Origin: Bacillus cytotoxicus
GTDB taxonomy: Bacteria; Bacillota; Bacilli; Bacillales; Bacillaceae_G
Direction: 5' to 3'
Assembly (NCBI RefSeq): GCF_023715645.1
Contig: NZ_JAMBOP010000016.1
Location: 28,742 to 92,741 of the forward strand
Length of the DNA stretch: 64,000 bases
The position numbers were made by a program, and so were the translations under genes. Below are positions 56,029 to 64,000 of the stretch, in pieces (position 1 is the first letter of the stretch; each line of letters starts with the position of its first letter). Below the pieces are notes generated by a model that saw only the letters and a list, made by a program, of their open reading frames with translations, was not told where the DNA came from and did not search any database.

Positions 56029-56078
56029 ATACCCTGCATACTAATGTAGTACGGAGATTTAATACGGGGGAGATCATC

Positions 56079-56984
56079 ATGAAACAATTAGCAAAAGAAC
56101 TTATGGAAGCACATGTAGGGCAAGTATTAGAAAATGAACCATTAGCTCGTTATACAACAATGAAAATAGGTGGCCCAGCAGATATTCTAGTAATTCCAAG
56201 TAGCGTGAAGGGTGTAGAAAAAGCGTTAGAATGTGTGAGGAAATATGGAACAAAGTGGACTGCAATTGGTCGCGGTTCTAATCTGCTTGTATCAGATGAA
56301 GGAATTGAAGGTGTTGTCATTCGACTAGGAGAGGGTTTGGATCATTTAGAAGTGAATGGAACGAATGTCCGGGTAGGCGGAGGATATCCTCTTATTAAGC
56401 TTTCAACTCTACTAAGCCGTCAAGGACTCGCAGGATTGGAGTTTGCAAGTGGAATTCCAGGAAGTGTAGGCGGAGCTGTTTATATGAATGCAGGCGCTCA
56501 TAAATCGGATATGTCTGAAATTCTGAAGGGCGCACGTGTGATGTTTGAAGACGGGAAGATTGAATGGTTAATGAAAGAAGAGCTAGAATTTTCTTATCGT
56601 ACATCTGTGTTACAAAAGAAGCGTCCTGGTATTGTACTAGAAGTAGAATTGCAATTAAAAGAAGGAAATCGTGACGAAATTATTGGAAGTATGCAAAAAA
56701 ATAAAGATTATCGTCGTGATACACAACCTTGGAACCATCCGTGTGCAGGGAGCATTTTTAGAAACCCGCTTCCCAACTATGCTGGAGATCTAGTGGAGAA
56801 ATCTGGGCTACGCGGTTATCAAATTGGTGGTGCAAAAATTTCAGAAATGCATGGGAATTTTATTGTAAACACGGGGACTGCATCAGCTCAAGATGTTCTT
56901 GATTTAATCTCTTTTGTAAAGAAGACAATAAAAGAACAGTTTGGCTTAGATATGCACACTGAAGTAGAAATCATTGGAAGATAA
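56079..56984 (+). CDS. murB: UDP-N-acetylenolpyruvoylglucosamine reductase MurB
   Basis: A 301-residue FAD enzyme of the short type II MurB class. It has [27 protein letters not shown] and the active-site [13 protein letters not shown] with YRRDTQP. I use the ATG at 56079 with CGGGGGAGA upstream; the frame from 56025 overlaps murG and has no site. It supplies UDP-MurNAc to the pathway. Confidence 0.95.
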   Translation: MKQLAKELMEAHVGQVLENEPLARYTTMKIGGPADILVIPSSVKGVEKALECVRKYGTKWTAIGRGSNLLVSDEGIEGVVIRLGEGLDHLEVNGTNVRVGGGYPLIKLSTLLSRQGLAGLEFASGIPGSVGGAVYMNAGAHKSDMSEILKGARVMFEDGKIEWLMKEELEFSYRTSVLQKKRPGIVLEVELQLKEGNRDEIIGSMQKNKDYRRDTQPWNHPCAGSIFRNPLPNYAGDLVEKSGLRGYQIGGAKISEMHGNFIVNTGTASAQDVLDLISFVKKTIKEQFGLDMHTEVEIIGR

Positions 56985-57029
56985 CAGTTGTCTGTCCTGC
57001 CTTGTATCATTTATGATATAATAAGAAGT

Positions 57030-57062
57030 AGAACGGCATGCATATCATGCCGTTCTTTATGT
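57030..57062 (+). terminator. hairpin between murB and divIB
   Basis: An 11-bp perfect stem AGAACGGCATG/CATGCCGTTCT with a 5-base loop and TTTATG after it. A -10-like TATAAT lies just upstream (57017-57022), so a transcript from there would begin with this hairpin. Confidence 0.7.
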
Positions 57063-57080
57063 TACATAGGGGGAGCGTAC

Positions 57081-57827
57081 ATGAAGAATAGTAAAGTTAT
57101 TAAGCTACAAGATCGTGTACCAAAATTAAAAAATCAAAAGAAGAAAAAGCAAGTAAATAAACGATTAATTTTATATGTATCGATTTTATTTTTATTGGTA
57201 CTTTTTTTAATTTATTTTCAATCTCCGCTTAGCAATATAAAAGAGATTACCGTTCATGGTAATCATTATATGACGGATGAACAAATAATGGAGCAGTCAG
57301 GGATTACAAATAATATAAGCTATTTTAGTGTAAATGGACATCAAGCGGAAGTGAATTTAAAGAAGAAAAAAGAAATTAAAGATGTCCATGTGAAAAAACA
57401 ATTTCCAAATAAAATTGTTATCGATGTTGAGGAATATGTGACAATTGGTTACATAAATAAAGACGACAAATTATATCCTCTTTTACAAAATGGAAAGTCA
57501 TTAGATTCTCTTCCAAATGGGAAATTGCCAGTTGCTGCACCAATTTTTGTTCCTTTTGAAGAAAAGAAAATGAAAGAATTAATTGCTGAGCTAGAAAAAT
57601 TAACACCAGCTGTTCTTCGATCCATATCAGAAATTCAGTACAAACCAACAGATTTGTACGCAGATCATCTCACGCTGTATATGAATGAGGGGTACGAAGT
57701 AAGTACAGTGATTCAAGATTTTGCAAAACGAATGGAAACTTATCCTCTTATTGTTAAGAATTTGTCACGAGATAAAAAAGCAATTATCCATCTAGAAGTA
57801 GGTGCTTATACCGAATATTTGAATTAA
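57081..57827 (+). CDS. divIB: cell division protein DivIB (FtsQ)
   Basis: A 248-residue bitopic protein: basic cytoplasmic tail (1-30), one membrane helix (about 31-52), a POTRA domain (about 55-125; LSNIKEITVHGNHYMTDEQI split over residues 50-70) and a beta domain. It forms a complex with FtsL and DivIC. I use the ATG at 57081 behind GGGGGAG. The genes ylxW, ylxX and sbp that follow in B. subtilis are not here. Confidence 0.92.
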   Translation: MKNSKVIKLQDRVPKLKNQKKKKQVNKRLILYVSILFLLVLFLIYFQSPLSNIKEITVHGNHYMTDEQIMEQSGITNNISYFSVNGHQAEVNLKKKKEIKDVHVKKQFPNKIVIDVEEYVTIGYINKDDKLYPLLQNGKSLDSLPNGKLPVAAPIFVPFEEKKMKELIAELEKLTPAVLRSISEIQYKPTDLYADHLTLYMNEGYEVSTVIQDFAKRMETYPLIVKNLSRDKKAIIHLEVGAYTEYLN

Positions 57828-58222
57828 TAAATAAAATTGAATACCTTGATTGTAAAAGATGTTTTGTTAAGAAAAACGGGAATGTATTCTTAGAAATTAT
57901 GTAATTAAGTTGAAATTTCCCCTATTTTCTTTTTTTATATAATCTTAGGTGCAAGTTTCACTTTTCTAGAAGTACATCTTAGTGTAGACTTATATTTGGC
58001 GGTAATCTTTGTAGAGAGATAAGGGTGTTACAAAATATGACAGTTGTTTATTTCTTGCTGTTATAAAAATGAATAAATATCAAACGGAAATAAGAAAAAT
58101 ATAGTGTTAAAAAAGGGAAACACATAAATACGTTGAATATTTTTCTTATAACATAGTAAAGCAACGATTGTTGTTCCATATATTGAATTTTATGGTATAA
58201 ATAAAGAAGGAGGTGCCAAAGA
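57828..58222 (+). other. ftsA leader region
   Basis: A 395-base A/T-rich stretch with no reading frame of note. TATATAAT near 57937 could be a -10; TTGAAA lies 22 bases before it, too far for a normal SigA promoter. TTTCACTTTT at about 57956-57965 is a reverse piece of the short repeat head. No homologue of ylxW, ylxX or sbp is present. Confidence 0.5.
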
Positions 58223-59533
58223 ATGAACAGCAATGAAATATATGTTAGTCTTGACATCGGTACATCCAATGTTAAAGTCATAATTGGCGAGATGGTCAAT
58301 GACGCTTTAAACATTATTGGTGTTGGAAATGTAAAGTCGAATGGTTTGAAAAAAGGCTCCATTGTTGACATAGATGAGACTGTGCAATCGATTAAAAAGG
58401 CGATTGAACAAGCTGAACGCATGGTAGGAATTCATATTGAACGCGTTGTTGTAGGTGTAAATGCAAATCAAGTACAGCTTCTTCCTTGTCATGGAGTAGT
58501 CGCTGTTTCAAATGAAGACCGTGAAATTGGAAACGAAGATGTGCTTCGGGTGCTTGATGCAGCACAAGTTGTGTCAATTGCACCAGAGCGTGAGTTTATT
58601 GATGTGGTGCCTCGACAGTTTATCGTAGATGGTCTTGATGGAATTAATGATCCGCGTGGAATGATTGGTGTACGATTAGAAATGGAAGGTACATTAATTA
58701 CAGGCTCGAGAACATTGTTACATAATTTACTTCGCTGTGTAGAAAAAGCGGGTCTTGAAATAATTGATATTTGCCTTCAGCCATTATCAGCATCAACAGT
58801 TGCTTTGTCGAACGATGAAAAAAATCGTGGTGTTGCTCTTGTTGACATCGGTGGAGGTTCGACAACATTATCGATTTTCCAAGATGAAGAATTACAAACA
58901 ACAAGTATATTACCGATTGGCGGAGATCATATTACAAAAGATATCGCCATCGGATTTAAAACATCAACTGAAAATGCCGACCAAATTAAACTAAAATATG
59001 GACATGCTTTTTATGATACAGCAAATGAGGAAGAAGTGTTTACTGTTTCAATGATGGGTAGTGATCAAACAGAGCAATATTCTCAATTAGAGTTAGCTGA
59101 TATCATTGAAGCTCGTGTAGAGGAAATTCTTATGCTAGTACAAGATGAGGTGCAAAAACTTGGTGTGAAACAGTTACCAGCTGGCTATGTACTTACTGGT
59201 GGTGTTGTTTCTATGTCTGGTATTCTTGATCTTGCAAATGATATTCTACAACAAAATGTTCGTATTGCAACACCAGATTATATTGGTGTACGTGAACCCC
59301 AATATACAATTGGTGTTGGACTTATAAAAAATGCATACCAAAAAGCTAAATTGCGAGGAAAGAGCATGCAGGAAAAACAGGAAAATTATGAAATACAGCA
59401 TACACATGCACCAGTACCTGCTGCAGTACAACAACCGGTAAAACAAAAGCCTCGTAAAAACAATGATAACAATGATAACAATGAACGAATGATGTCAAAA
59501 ATGAAGCGTGTATTCCGATATTTATGGGATTAG
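58223..59533 (+). CDS. ftsA: cell division protein FtsA
   Basis: A 436-residue actin-like ATPase that tethers FtsZ to the membrane. Phosphate loops: VSLDIGTSNVKVIIGE, VALVDIGGGSTTLSIF and YVLTGGVVSM. The 1C domain follows the first strand block. The C-terminal MMSKMKRVFRYLWD is the amphipathic membrane helix, after a linker rich in Asn and Gln. GGAGGTG is 8 bases before the ATG. ftsZ follows after 39 bases. Confidence 0.97.
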   Translation: MNSNEIYVSLDIGTSNVKVIIGEMVNDALNIIGVGNVKSNGLKKGSIVDIDETVQSIKKAIEQAERMVGIHIERVVVGVNANQVQLLPCHGVVAVSNEDREIGNEDVLRVLDAAQVVSIAPEREFIDVVPRQFIVDGLDGINDPRGMIGVRLEMEGTLITGSRTLLHNLLRCVEKAGLEIIDICLQPLSASTVALSNDEKNRGVALVDIGGGSTTLSIFQDEELQTTSILPIGGDHITKDIAIGFKTSTENADQIKLKYGHAFYDTANEEEVFTVSMMGSDQTEQYSQLELADIIEARVEEILMLVQDEVQKLGVKQLPAGYVLTGGVVSMSGILDLANDILQQNVRIATPDYIGVREPQYTIGVGLIKNAYQKAKLRGKSMQEKQENYEIQHTHAPVPAAVQQPVKQKPRKNNDNNDNNERMMSKMKRVFRYLWD

Positions 59534-59572
59534 ATTTGAACGCGAAAAATGAGGTTCTAGGGGGATTTCGAC

Positions 59573-60721
59573 ATGTTAGAGTTTGATACTACACAAGATC
59601 AATTAGCAAATATAAAAGTTATTGGTGTTGGCGGCGGCGGAAACAATGCTGTCAATCGTATGATTGAAAATGGCGTACAGGGCGTAGATTTTATCGCTGT
59701 AAACACAGATGCCCAAGCACTAAACTTATCAAAAGCTGAAACAAGAATGCAAATCGGTGGTAAATTAACGCGCGGACTTGGTGCGGGCGCAAATCCAGAA
59801 GTAGGAAAAAAAGCTGCTGAAGAAAGTAAAGAACAAATTCAAGAAGCACTTCGCGGTGCGGATATGGTCTTTGTCACAGCTGGTATGGGCGGTGGAACTG
59901 GGACTGGAGCAGCTCCTGTTATTGCACAAATTGCAAAAGAGCTAGGGGCATTAACAGTTGGTGTTGTAACTCGTCCATTTACATTTGAAGGTCGTAAACG
60001 TTCAACGCAAGCTACATCTGGGATTGCTGCGTTTAAAGAAAATGTAGATACAATCATTGTTATTCCAAATGATCGTATTTTAGAAATCGTGGATAAAAAT
60101 ACACCGATGCTTGAAGCATTCCGTGAAGCAGATAACGTATTACGCCAAGGTGTTCAAGGTATTTCTGACTTAATTGCAACGCCTGGTCTTATTAACTTAG
60201 ACTTTGCAGACGTAAAAACAATTATGTCTAACAAAGGTTCTGCTTTAATGGGGATTGGTATTGGAACTGGTGAAAACCGTGCGACAGAAGCAGCAAAGCG
60301 TGCGATTTCTAGTCCGTTGCTAGAAACATCTATCGATGGTGCACAAGGTGTTATTATGAATATTACAGGTGGCACGAATTTAAGTTTATATGAAGTTCAA
60401 GAAGCGGCAGATATTGTAGCTTCAGCTTCGGATCCAGAAGTAAATATGATTTTCGGTTCAGTAATTAATGAAGGTCTAAAAGACGAAATTGTTGTTACAG
60501 TAATTGCAACAGGTTTTGATGATAGTATCTCAATGCAACCACCTAAACCAATTATTCGTTCTACAACTGCTACTAAAAATGTGCAGCAATCAGCACAACC
60601 AGTTAAACAACGCGAAGTAAAGCGCGAAGTAAAGCGTGAAGAGCCAGTTGGAAGCGATCGTCATACAGATGTAGATGATATAGATATTCCAGCATTTTTA
60701 CGTAATCGTCGCAGACGCTAA
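59573..60721 (+). CDS. ftsZ: cell division protein FtsZ
   Basis: A 382-residue tubulin-like GTPase. The nucleotide motif is [12 protein letters not shown], with the N-terminal [12 protein letters not shown]. The C-terminal linker carries repeated REVKRE units (residues about 345-358) and ends in the conserved peptide [14 protein letters not shown] for FtsA, SepF and ZapA-type partners. AGGGGGAT precedes the ATG. It forms an operon with ftsA. Confidence 0.98.
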   Translation: MLEFDTTQDQLANIKVIGVGGGGNNAVNRMIENGVQGVDFIAVNTDAQALNLSKAETRMQIGGKLTRGLGAGANPEVGKKAAEESKEQIQEALRGADMVFVTAGMGGGTGTGAAPVIAQIAKELGALTVGVVTRPFTFEGRKRSTQATSGIAAFKENVDTIIVIPNDRILEIVDKNTPMLEAFREADNVLRQGVQGISDLIATPGLINLDFADVKTIMSNKGSALMGIGIGTGENRATEAAKRAISSPLLETSIDGAQGVIMNITGGTNLSLYEVQEAADIVASASDPEVNMIFGSVINEGLKDEIVVTVIATGFDDSISMQPPKPIIRSTTATKNVQQSAQPVKQREVKREVKREEPVGSDRHTDVDDIDIPAFLRNRRRR

Positions 60722-60734
60722 ATGAGCGTTTATA

Positions 60735-60818
60735 TAGTGAAATTTTAAGTTGTAGGGTATTCCCACTGCTTATTAGTTGAACCAATTAAACTCTTATTGT
60801 TCATAGGTAGCGAGATGT
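60735..60818 (+). repeat. long copy of the short dispersed repeat, copy 8
   Basis: TAGTGAAATTTTAAGTTGTAG, then CCCACTGCTTATTAGTTGAAC, CAATTAAACTCTTATTG and GTAGCGAGATG. It lies between ftsZ and its terminator. Confidence 0.65.
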
Positions 60819-60841
60819 ATTTTCGTATTTTATGAAAAAAT

Positions 60842-60890
60842 AAAAAAGAAAACCCTCTTTTAATGTAAAGAGGGTTTTCTTTTTTTATTC
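60842..60890 (+). terminator. terminator of ftsAZ
   Basis: A long stem AAAAAAGAAAACCCTCTTT / AAAGAGGGTTTTCTTTTTT with a 6-base loop and T-run. Confidence 0.92.
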
Positions 60891-60926
60891 CCTGTATCTT
60901 GTTATTTACGGACAAAAAATGAGAAT

Positions 60927-61108
60927 CTTTATATATAAATCCAAATTAAAAATTTAATAGAAACCCCTTTTCTTTTTAGATAGACGCGATCAGGGACTTT
61001 TTCTGCCACGTGCGATGTTCAAACAAAGAGAGAAAGAAAGTAGCAGGTTACTTTTTGTTTGACATGGTGGCGACTTGTCAAACAAAAGTCAAGTTGGCTT
61101 TATATATT
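60927..61108 (-). repeat. MITE-like dispersed repeat, type 1, copy K
   Basis: Reverse orientation. Outer ends ATATATAAATCCAAATTAA and AAGTCAAGTTGGCTTTATAT form an inverted repeat. It shares GGCGACTTGTCAAAC with copies A and B, but the CTGACC/GGTCAG stem is mostly lost (GCGATCAGGGAC remains). Confidence 0.82.
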
Positions 61109-61178
61109 GATACAAATCCTGTTACTTACTCAAAGAATACGCCTTCTCGGTAGTTTTTTAGGAGTCTTCTATTTCCAC

Positions 61179-61239
61179 ATGACAAATTATCCCTCAAAGT
61201 TTCAAAATAACAAAAAATCCCTTCCGTGAATTGACACAC
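61179..61239 (+). promoter_or_regulatory. candidate Spo0A binding sites at spoIIG
   Basis: ATGACAAAT (61179-61187; reverse complement ATTTGTCAT) and AATTGACAC (61229-61237; reverse GTGTCAATT) resemble reversed 0A boxes (TTTGTCGAA). The second overlaps the -35 element, as at B. subtilis spoIIG. Confidence 0.55.
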
Positions 61240-61264
61240 TTTTCCATTGGATATGCATTATACT
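61231..61264 (+). promoter_or_regulatory. spoIIG promoter with 22-bp spacer
   Basis: TTGACA (61231-61236) and TATACT (61259-61264) are separated by exactly 22 bases. This is the known odd geometry of the Spo0A-dependent SigA promoter of spoIIG in B. subtilis. Confidence 0.88.
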
Positions 61265-61296
61265 AGTCTCAACTTTATAAAAAAGAGGTGAACCGT

Positions 61297-62214
61297 TTGG
61301 TCGTATACGCCGACATTATATGGTTATTAAATGTCTGCATTGATTTTCTTTTACTTTTATTAACAGCAGTTGTTTTAAAGCGGAAAGTGAAAAAATGGAG
61401 ACTTATAATTGGTGCATGTATCGGTTCAACAATTGTTATTTTTGCATTCACGCCGTTAGCATCGTTGATGACACATCCTGTAATGAAATTAATATATTCA
61501 TTTCTTATTGTTTATACTGCATTTGGTTTTATTCGTTTTCGGACATTTCTACAGAGCGTTTTAACATTTTATTTTGTGACATTTATGGTAGGAGGCGGCC
61601 TTGTTGGTACTCACTTTTTTCTTCAAACAAGTGACATGATGAACGGGCTAATTTCGACAAAATCCATTTCGTATGGTGATCCTGTAAGTTGGGTGTTTGT
61701 AATAATTGGGTTCCCTATTATCTACTATTTTTCAAAAAAGAGAATTGCAGATGTAGAAGTTACAAAAATTCATTATGAGCAAATTGTGAAAGTAGATATC
61801 AAAATTGATATAAATGATATTCAGCTAAATGGATTGATTGATAGTGGGAATCAATTGTATGATCCGCTTACTAAAACACCAGTTATGATTATCCATGCTT
61901 CTTCTTTGAACCATGTGCTACCGAGTTGGTTAATAGAACAAGTTCAAATGAAAACAGCAATTCCTTATATACCAGACGAAGAATCGCGGTGGGCAACACG
62001 TTTGCGCTTAATTCCTTATCGAGCTGTAGGGGTTGATCAACAATTTTTATGGGCGTTTAAACCTGACTTTGTACAAATTGATCATGGGGGTACGAAGGTG
62101 GATGTAAATAAAGTATTAATTGGTTTGAATGCACAGCAGTTATCAGCGAATGGTGAGTATCAATGTATTTTACATCCGAAAATGTTATTGTCACAAAAAA
62201 TAACAATTGCTTAA
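61297..62214 (+). CDS. spoIIGA: pro-SigE processing membrane aspartic protease SpoIIGA
   Basis: A 305-residue protein: five membrane helices in the first 150 residues and a cytoplasmic protease domain with the aspartic motif LIDSGNQLYD (Asp182; Asp183 in B. subtilis). It cleaves pro-SigE in the mother cell after the SpoIIR signal from the forespore. I chose the TTG at 61297, six bases after GAGGTG and matching the B. subtilis N-terminus; the GTG at 61288 is inside the ribosome binding site. Confidence 0.93.
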   Translation: MVVYADIIWLLNVCIDFLLLLLTAVVLKRKVKKWRLIIGACIGSTIVIFAFTPLASLMTHPVMKLIYSFLIVYTAFGFIRFRTFLQSVLTFYFVTFMVGGGLVGTHFFLQTSDMMNGLISTKSISYGDPVSWVFVIIGFPIIYYFSKKRIADVEVTKIHYEQIVKVDIKIDINDIQLNGLIDSGNQLYDPLTKTPVMIIHASSLNHVLPSWLIEQVQMKTAIPYIPDEESRWATRLRLIPYRAVGVDQQFLWAFKPDFVQIDHGGTKVDVNKVLIGLNAQQLSANGEYQCILHPKMLLSQKITIA

Positions 62215-62235
62215 TAGAGAAATGGAGGGACTGAA

Positions 62236-62952
62236 TTGAAGCTGAAATTTCGGTTAACTTATCTTTGGTATAAATTATTGTTAAAACTTGGAATTAAGAC
62301 CGATGAAATATACTATATCGGTGGAAGTGAAGCGTTGCCACCCCCATTAACAAAAGAAGAAGAAGAAATTTTGTTAAAAAAACTACCAAAAGGAGATGAA
62401 ACAGCAAGGTCACTTTTAATAGAGCGTAATTTGCGTCTTGTTGTATACATTGCCAGAAAGTTTGAAAATACAGGGATTAATATTGAGGATCTTATTAGTA
62501 TTGGCACCATCGGTTTAATAAAAGCAGTTAATACATTTAATCCAGAAAAAAAAATTAAACTTGCAACGTACGCCTCAAGGTGTATTGAGAATGAAATATT
62601 GATGCATTTACGGAGAAATAATAAAAATCGTTCAGAAGTGTCTTTTGACGAGCCTCTTAATATTGATTGGGATGGAAATGAATTATTGCTATCAGATGTT
62701 TTAGGAACCGATGAAAACATTATTACAAAGGATTTGGAAGCAACTGTTGACCGCCATTTACTTATGAAGGCATTGTATCAATTAAATGATCGAGAGAAAC
62801 AAATTATGGAACTTCGTTTTGGATTAGATGGTGGAGAAGAAAAAACACAAAAGGATGTTGCTGATATGCTCGGCATTTCCCAGTCTTATATTTCACGTTT
62901 AGAAAAACGAATTATTAAAAGGCTTCGTAAAGAATTTAATAAAATGGTATGA
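62236..62952 (+). CDS. sigE: early mother-cell sigma factor SigE (pro-form)
   Basis: A 238-residue sigma-70 family protein. The N-terminal pro-sequence (about residues 1-28; [14 protein letters not shown]) is present, ending near [14 protein letters not shown]. Region 2 ([32 protein letters not shown]) and region 4 ([22 protein letters not shown]) are complete. The TTG start follows GGAGGGA by 7 bases. It lies 21 bases after spoIIGA in one operon. Confidence 0.97.
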   Translation: MKLKFRLTYLWYKLLLKLGIKTDEIYYIGGSEALPPPLTKEEEEILLKKLPKGDETARSLLIERNLRLVVYIARKFENTGINIEDLISIGTIGLIKAVNTFNPEKKIKLATYASRCIENEILMHLRRNNKNRSEVSFDEPLNIDWDGNELLLSDVLGTDENIITKDLEATVDRHLLMKALYQLNDREKQIMELRFGLDGGEEKTQKDVADMLGISQSYISRLEKRIIKRLRKEFNKMV

Positions 62953-63028
62953 GATGAAGCTAAGCGGAAGATTGTCTCGTTATAAAGAATGTAGGTGTCA
63001 TTTGATAAAGTGAGATAAATGAAGTTAT

Positions 63029-63057
63029 GCATAAAATTCCCTCCAAAGGAGATACTT
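63029..63057 (+). promoter_or_regulatory. candidate forespore (SigF/SigG) promoter of sigG
   Basis: GCATA (63029-63033) and GGAGATACTT (63048-63057) match the SigF/SigG -35 and -10 patterns (GYATA and GGnnAnAnTA-like), 14 bases apart. It lies just ahead of the sigG ribosome binding site, as in B. subtilis spoIIIG. Confidence 0.65.
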
Positions 63058-63093
63058 TACACTGTACAGCAACTCCCGTTAGGAGGGAACACT

Positions 63094-63873
63094 TTGACGA
63101 GAAACAAAGTAGAAATTTGCGGTGTTGATACATCTAAACTTTCAGTACTAAAAAATGAAGAAATGCGACAGCTATTTCGAGAAATGCAAAGCGGCGATAT
63201 AAGCGCAAGAGAGAAACTAGTAAACGGAAACTTACGTCTTGTACTAAGCGTCATCCAAAGATTTAACAACAGGGGGGAGTTTGTTGATGATTTATTTCAA
63301 GTAGGCTGTATTGGACTTATGAAATCCATTGATAATTTTGATTTAGGCCAAAATGTTAAATTTTCAACATATGCTGTACCAATGATTATCGGAGAGATTC
63401 GAAGATATTTACGTGATAATAATCCCATACGAGTATCACGTTCTTTGCGAGATATTGCGTATAAAGCATTACAAGTACGCGAAAAACTCATTGCTGAAAA
63501 TTCAAAGGAGCCAACAGCAATGGATATAGCAAAAGTGCTTGATGTGACGCACGAAGAAGTTGTGTTTGCGCTTGATGCGATTCAAGATCCAGTTTCATTA
63601 TTTGAGCCAATATACAACGATGGCGGGGATCCAATTTTTGTTATGGATCAGTTAAGTGATGATAAACAAAGGGACGAGCAATGGGTCGAAGAGCTAGCAT
63701 TAAAAGAAGGAATGAAGCGATTAAACGAACGAGAAAAAATGATTATTCGCAAGCGTTTCTTTCAAGGGAAAACACAAATGGAAGTGGCTGAGGAAATTGG
63801 AATTTCTCAAGCACAAGTATCGCGTCTTGAAAAATCAGCAATTAAACAAATGAATAAAACAATTCAAGGGTAA
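63094..63873 (+). CDS. sigG: late forespore sigma factor SigG
   Basis: A 259-residue sigma factor with NKVEICGVDTSKL at the start, NLRLVLSVIQRFNNRG, FQVGCIGLMKSIDNF, the conserved SLFEPIYNDGGDPI segment and region 4 (KTQMEVAEEIGISQAQVSRLEK). It drives late forespore genes. I use the TTG at 63094, with AGGAGGG 7 bases upstream; the longer ATG frame from 63019 begins before the forespore promoter. Readthrough from sigE is possible because no terminator separates them. Confidence 0.96.
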   Translation: MTRNKVEICGVDTSKLSVLKNEEMRQLFREMQSGDISAREKLVNGNLRLVLSVIQRFNNRGEFVDDLFQVGCIGLMKSIDNFDLGQNVKFSTYAVPMIIGEIRRYLRDNNPIRVSRSLRDIAYKALQVREKLIAENSKEPTAMDIAKVLDVTHEEVVFALDAIQDPVSLFEPIYNDGGDPIFVMDQLSDDKQRDEQWVEELALKEGMKRLNEREKMIIRKRFFQGKTQMEVAEEIGISQAQVSRLEKSAIKQMNKTIQG

Positions 63874-63928
63874 GGAGCTGTCCCATAAGTCGGTGAAACC
63901 GATTTATGGGCAGCCCTTTTGTTTTTTT
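63874..63928 (+). terminator. terminator of sigG
   Basis: A long hairpin: GCTGTCCCATAAGTCGGT and ACCGATTTATGGGCAGC around a short loop, followed by CCTTTTGTTTTTTT. Confidence 0.85.
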
Positions 63929-64000
63929 GCATAAAAAAATCGCCTTGTCCTGTATAATTGTAAGTAACCACACCAACAAAAACACGAAAGCAGAGGCGAT

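Noticed and set aside
63019-63093. N-terminal extension of SigG by 25 residues
   Set aside because: The ATG at 63019 precedes the candidate forespore promoter and lacks a ribosome binding site, and the TTG at 63094 matches the family N-terminus.

Overview
The window is a core-chromosome segment of a low-GC, endospore-forming Firmicute. Gene order and protein sequences point to the Bacillus cereus group, but I cannot name the species. The evidence is the block speA-yktA-yktB-ykzI-suhB-ylaF-typA-ylaH-ylaI-ylaL-ylaK-ylaN-ftsW-pycA-cta-ylb-dcw-spoIIG-sigG, which follows the B. subtilis map closely. It also carries sporulation genes (tgl, ylbJ, gerR, spoVD, spoVE, spoIIGA, sigE, sigG), a bacillithiol gene (bshC) and dispersed short intergenic repeats of the kind known from the B. 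cereus group. I see no prophage, CRISPR array, rRNA, tRNA or intact insertion sequence.

Layout. Positions 1-7.5 kb hold small conserved proteins, the dual-function RNA SR1 with its peptide SR1P, the spore-coat transglutaminase tgl, arginine decarboxylase speA, and the yktA/yktB/ykzI/suhB/ylaF set. From 7.7 to 15.6 kb come typA (bipA), the yla genes, the PIN-PhoH protein YlaK, the iron-linked YlaN and the divisome glycosyltransferase FtsW. From 16 to 27 kb lie pyruvate carboxylase and the heme A / caa3 oxidase genes (ctaA divergent from ctaB-C-D-E-F-G). From 27.5 to 41.7 kb is the ylb region: CAP protein YlbC, YlbD-E-F(RicF)-G, rsmD, coaD, ylbJ, ylbK, the SepM-like protease YlbL, TmcAL (ylbM), ylbN-rpmF, gerR, ylbP and panE. 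From 41.7 to 61 kb come bshC and the division and cell wall cluster: rsmH-ftsL-pbpB-spoVD-murE-mraY-murD-spoVE-murG-murB-divIB-ftsA-ftsZ. From 61 kb to the end is the spoIIGA-sigE-sigG sporulation sigma cascade.

How it fits together. The dcw cluster makes the lipid II precursor (MurE, MraY, MurD, MurG, MurB) and the septal machinery (FtsL, PBP2B, DivIB, FtsA, FtsZ, FtsW). SpoVD and SpoVE are the sporulation-specific copies of the PBP/SEDS pair for cortex synthesis. SpoIIGA activates pro-SigE in the mother cell, and SigG then acts in the forespore. PycA feeds oxaloacetate to the TCA cycle, and the cta genes build the heme-A terminal oxidase.

Unusual points. (1) At least eleven copies of a MITE-like intergenic repeat share a roughly 150-bp core but come with two different sets of terminal inverted repeats. 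(2) A second, shorter repeat beginning AAAGTGAAACTT often sits next to them. (3) A separate 139-bp MITE with an 8-bp target duplication sits exactly in the loop of the ylbL terminator. (4) mraZ is missing from between bshC and rsmH. (5) TmcAL seems to start at a non-standard AUA (or AUU) codon. (6) The spoVD start site lies in a perfect 14-bp hairpin whose left arm would be absent from transcripts starting at a candidate SigE promoter. (7) A minus-strand transcription unit with a strong terminator but no recognisable gene lies between ylbG and rsmD.
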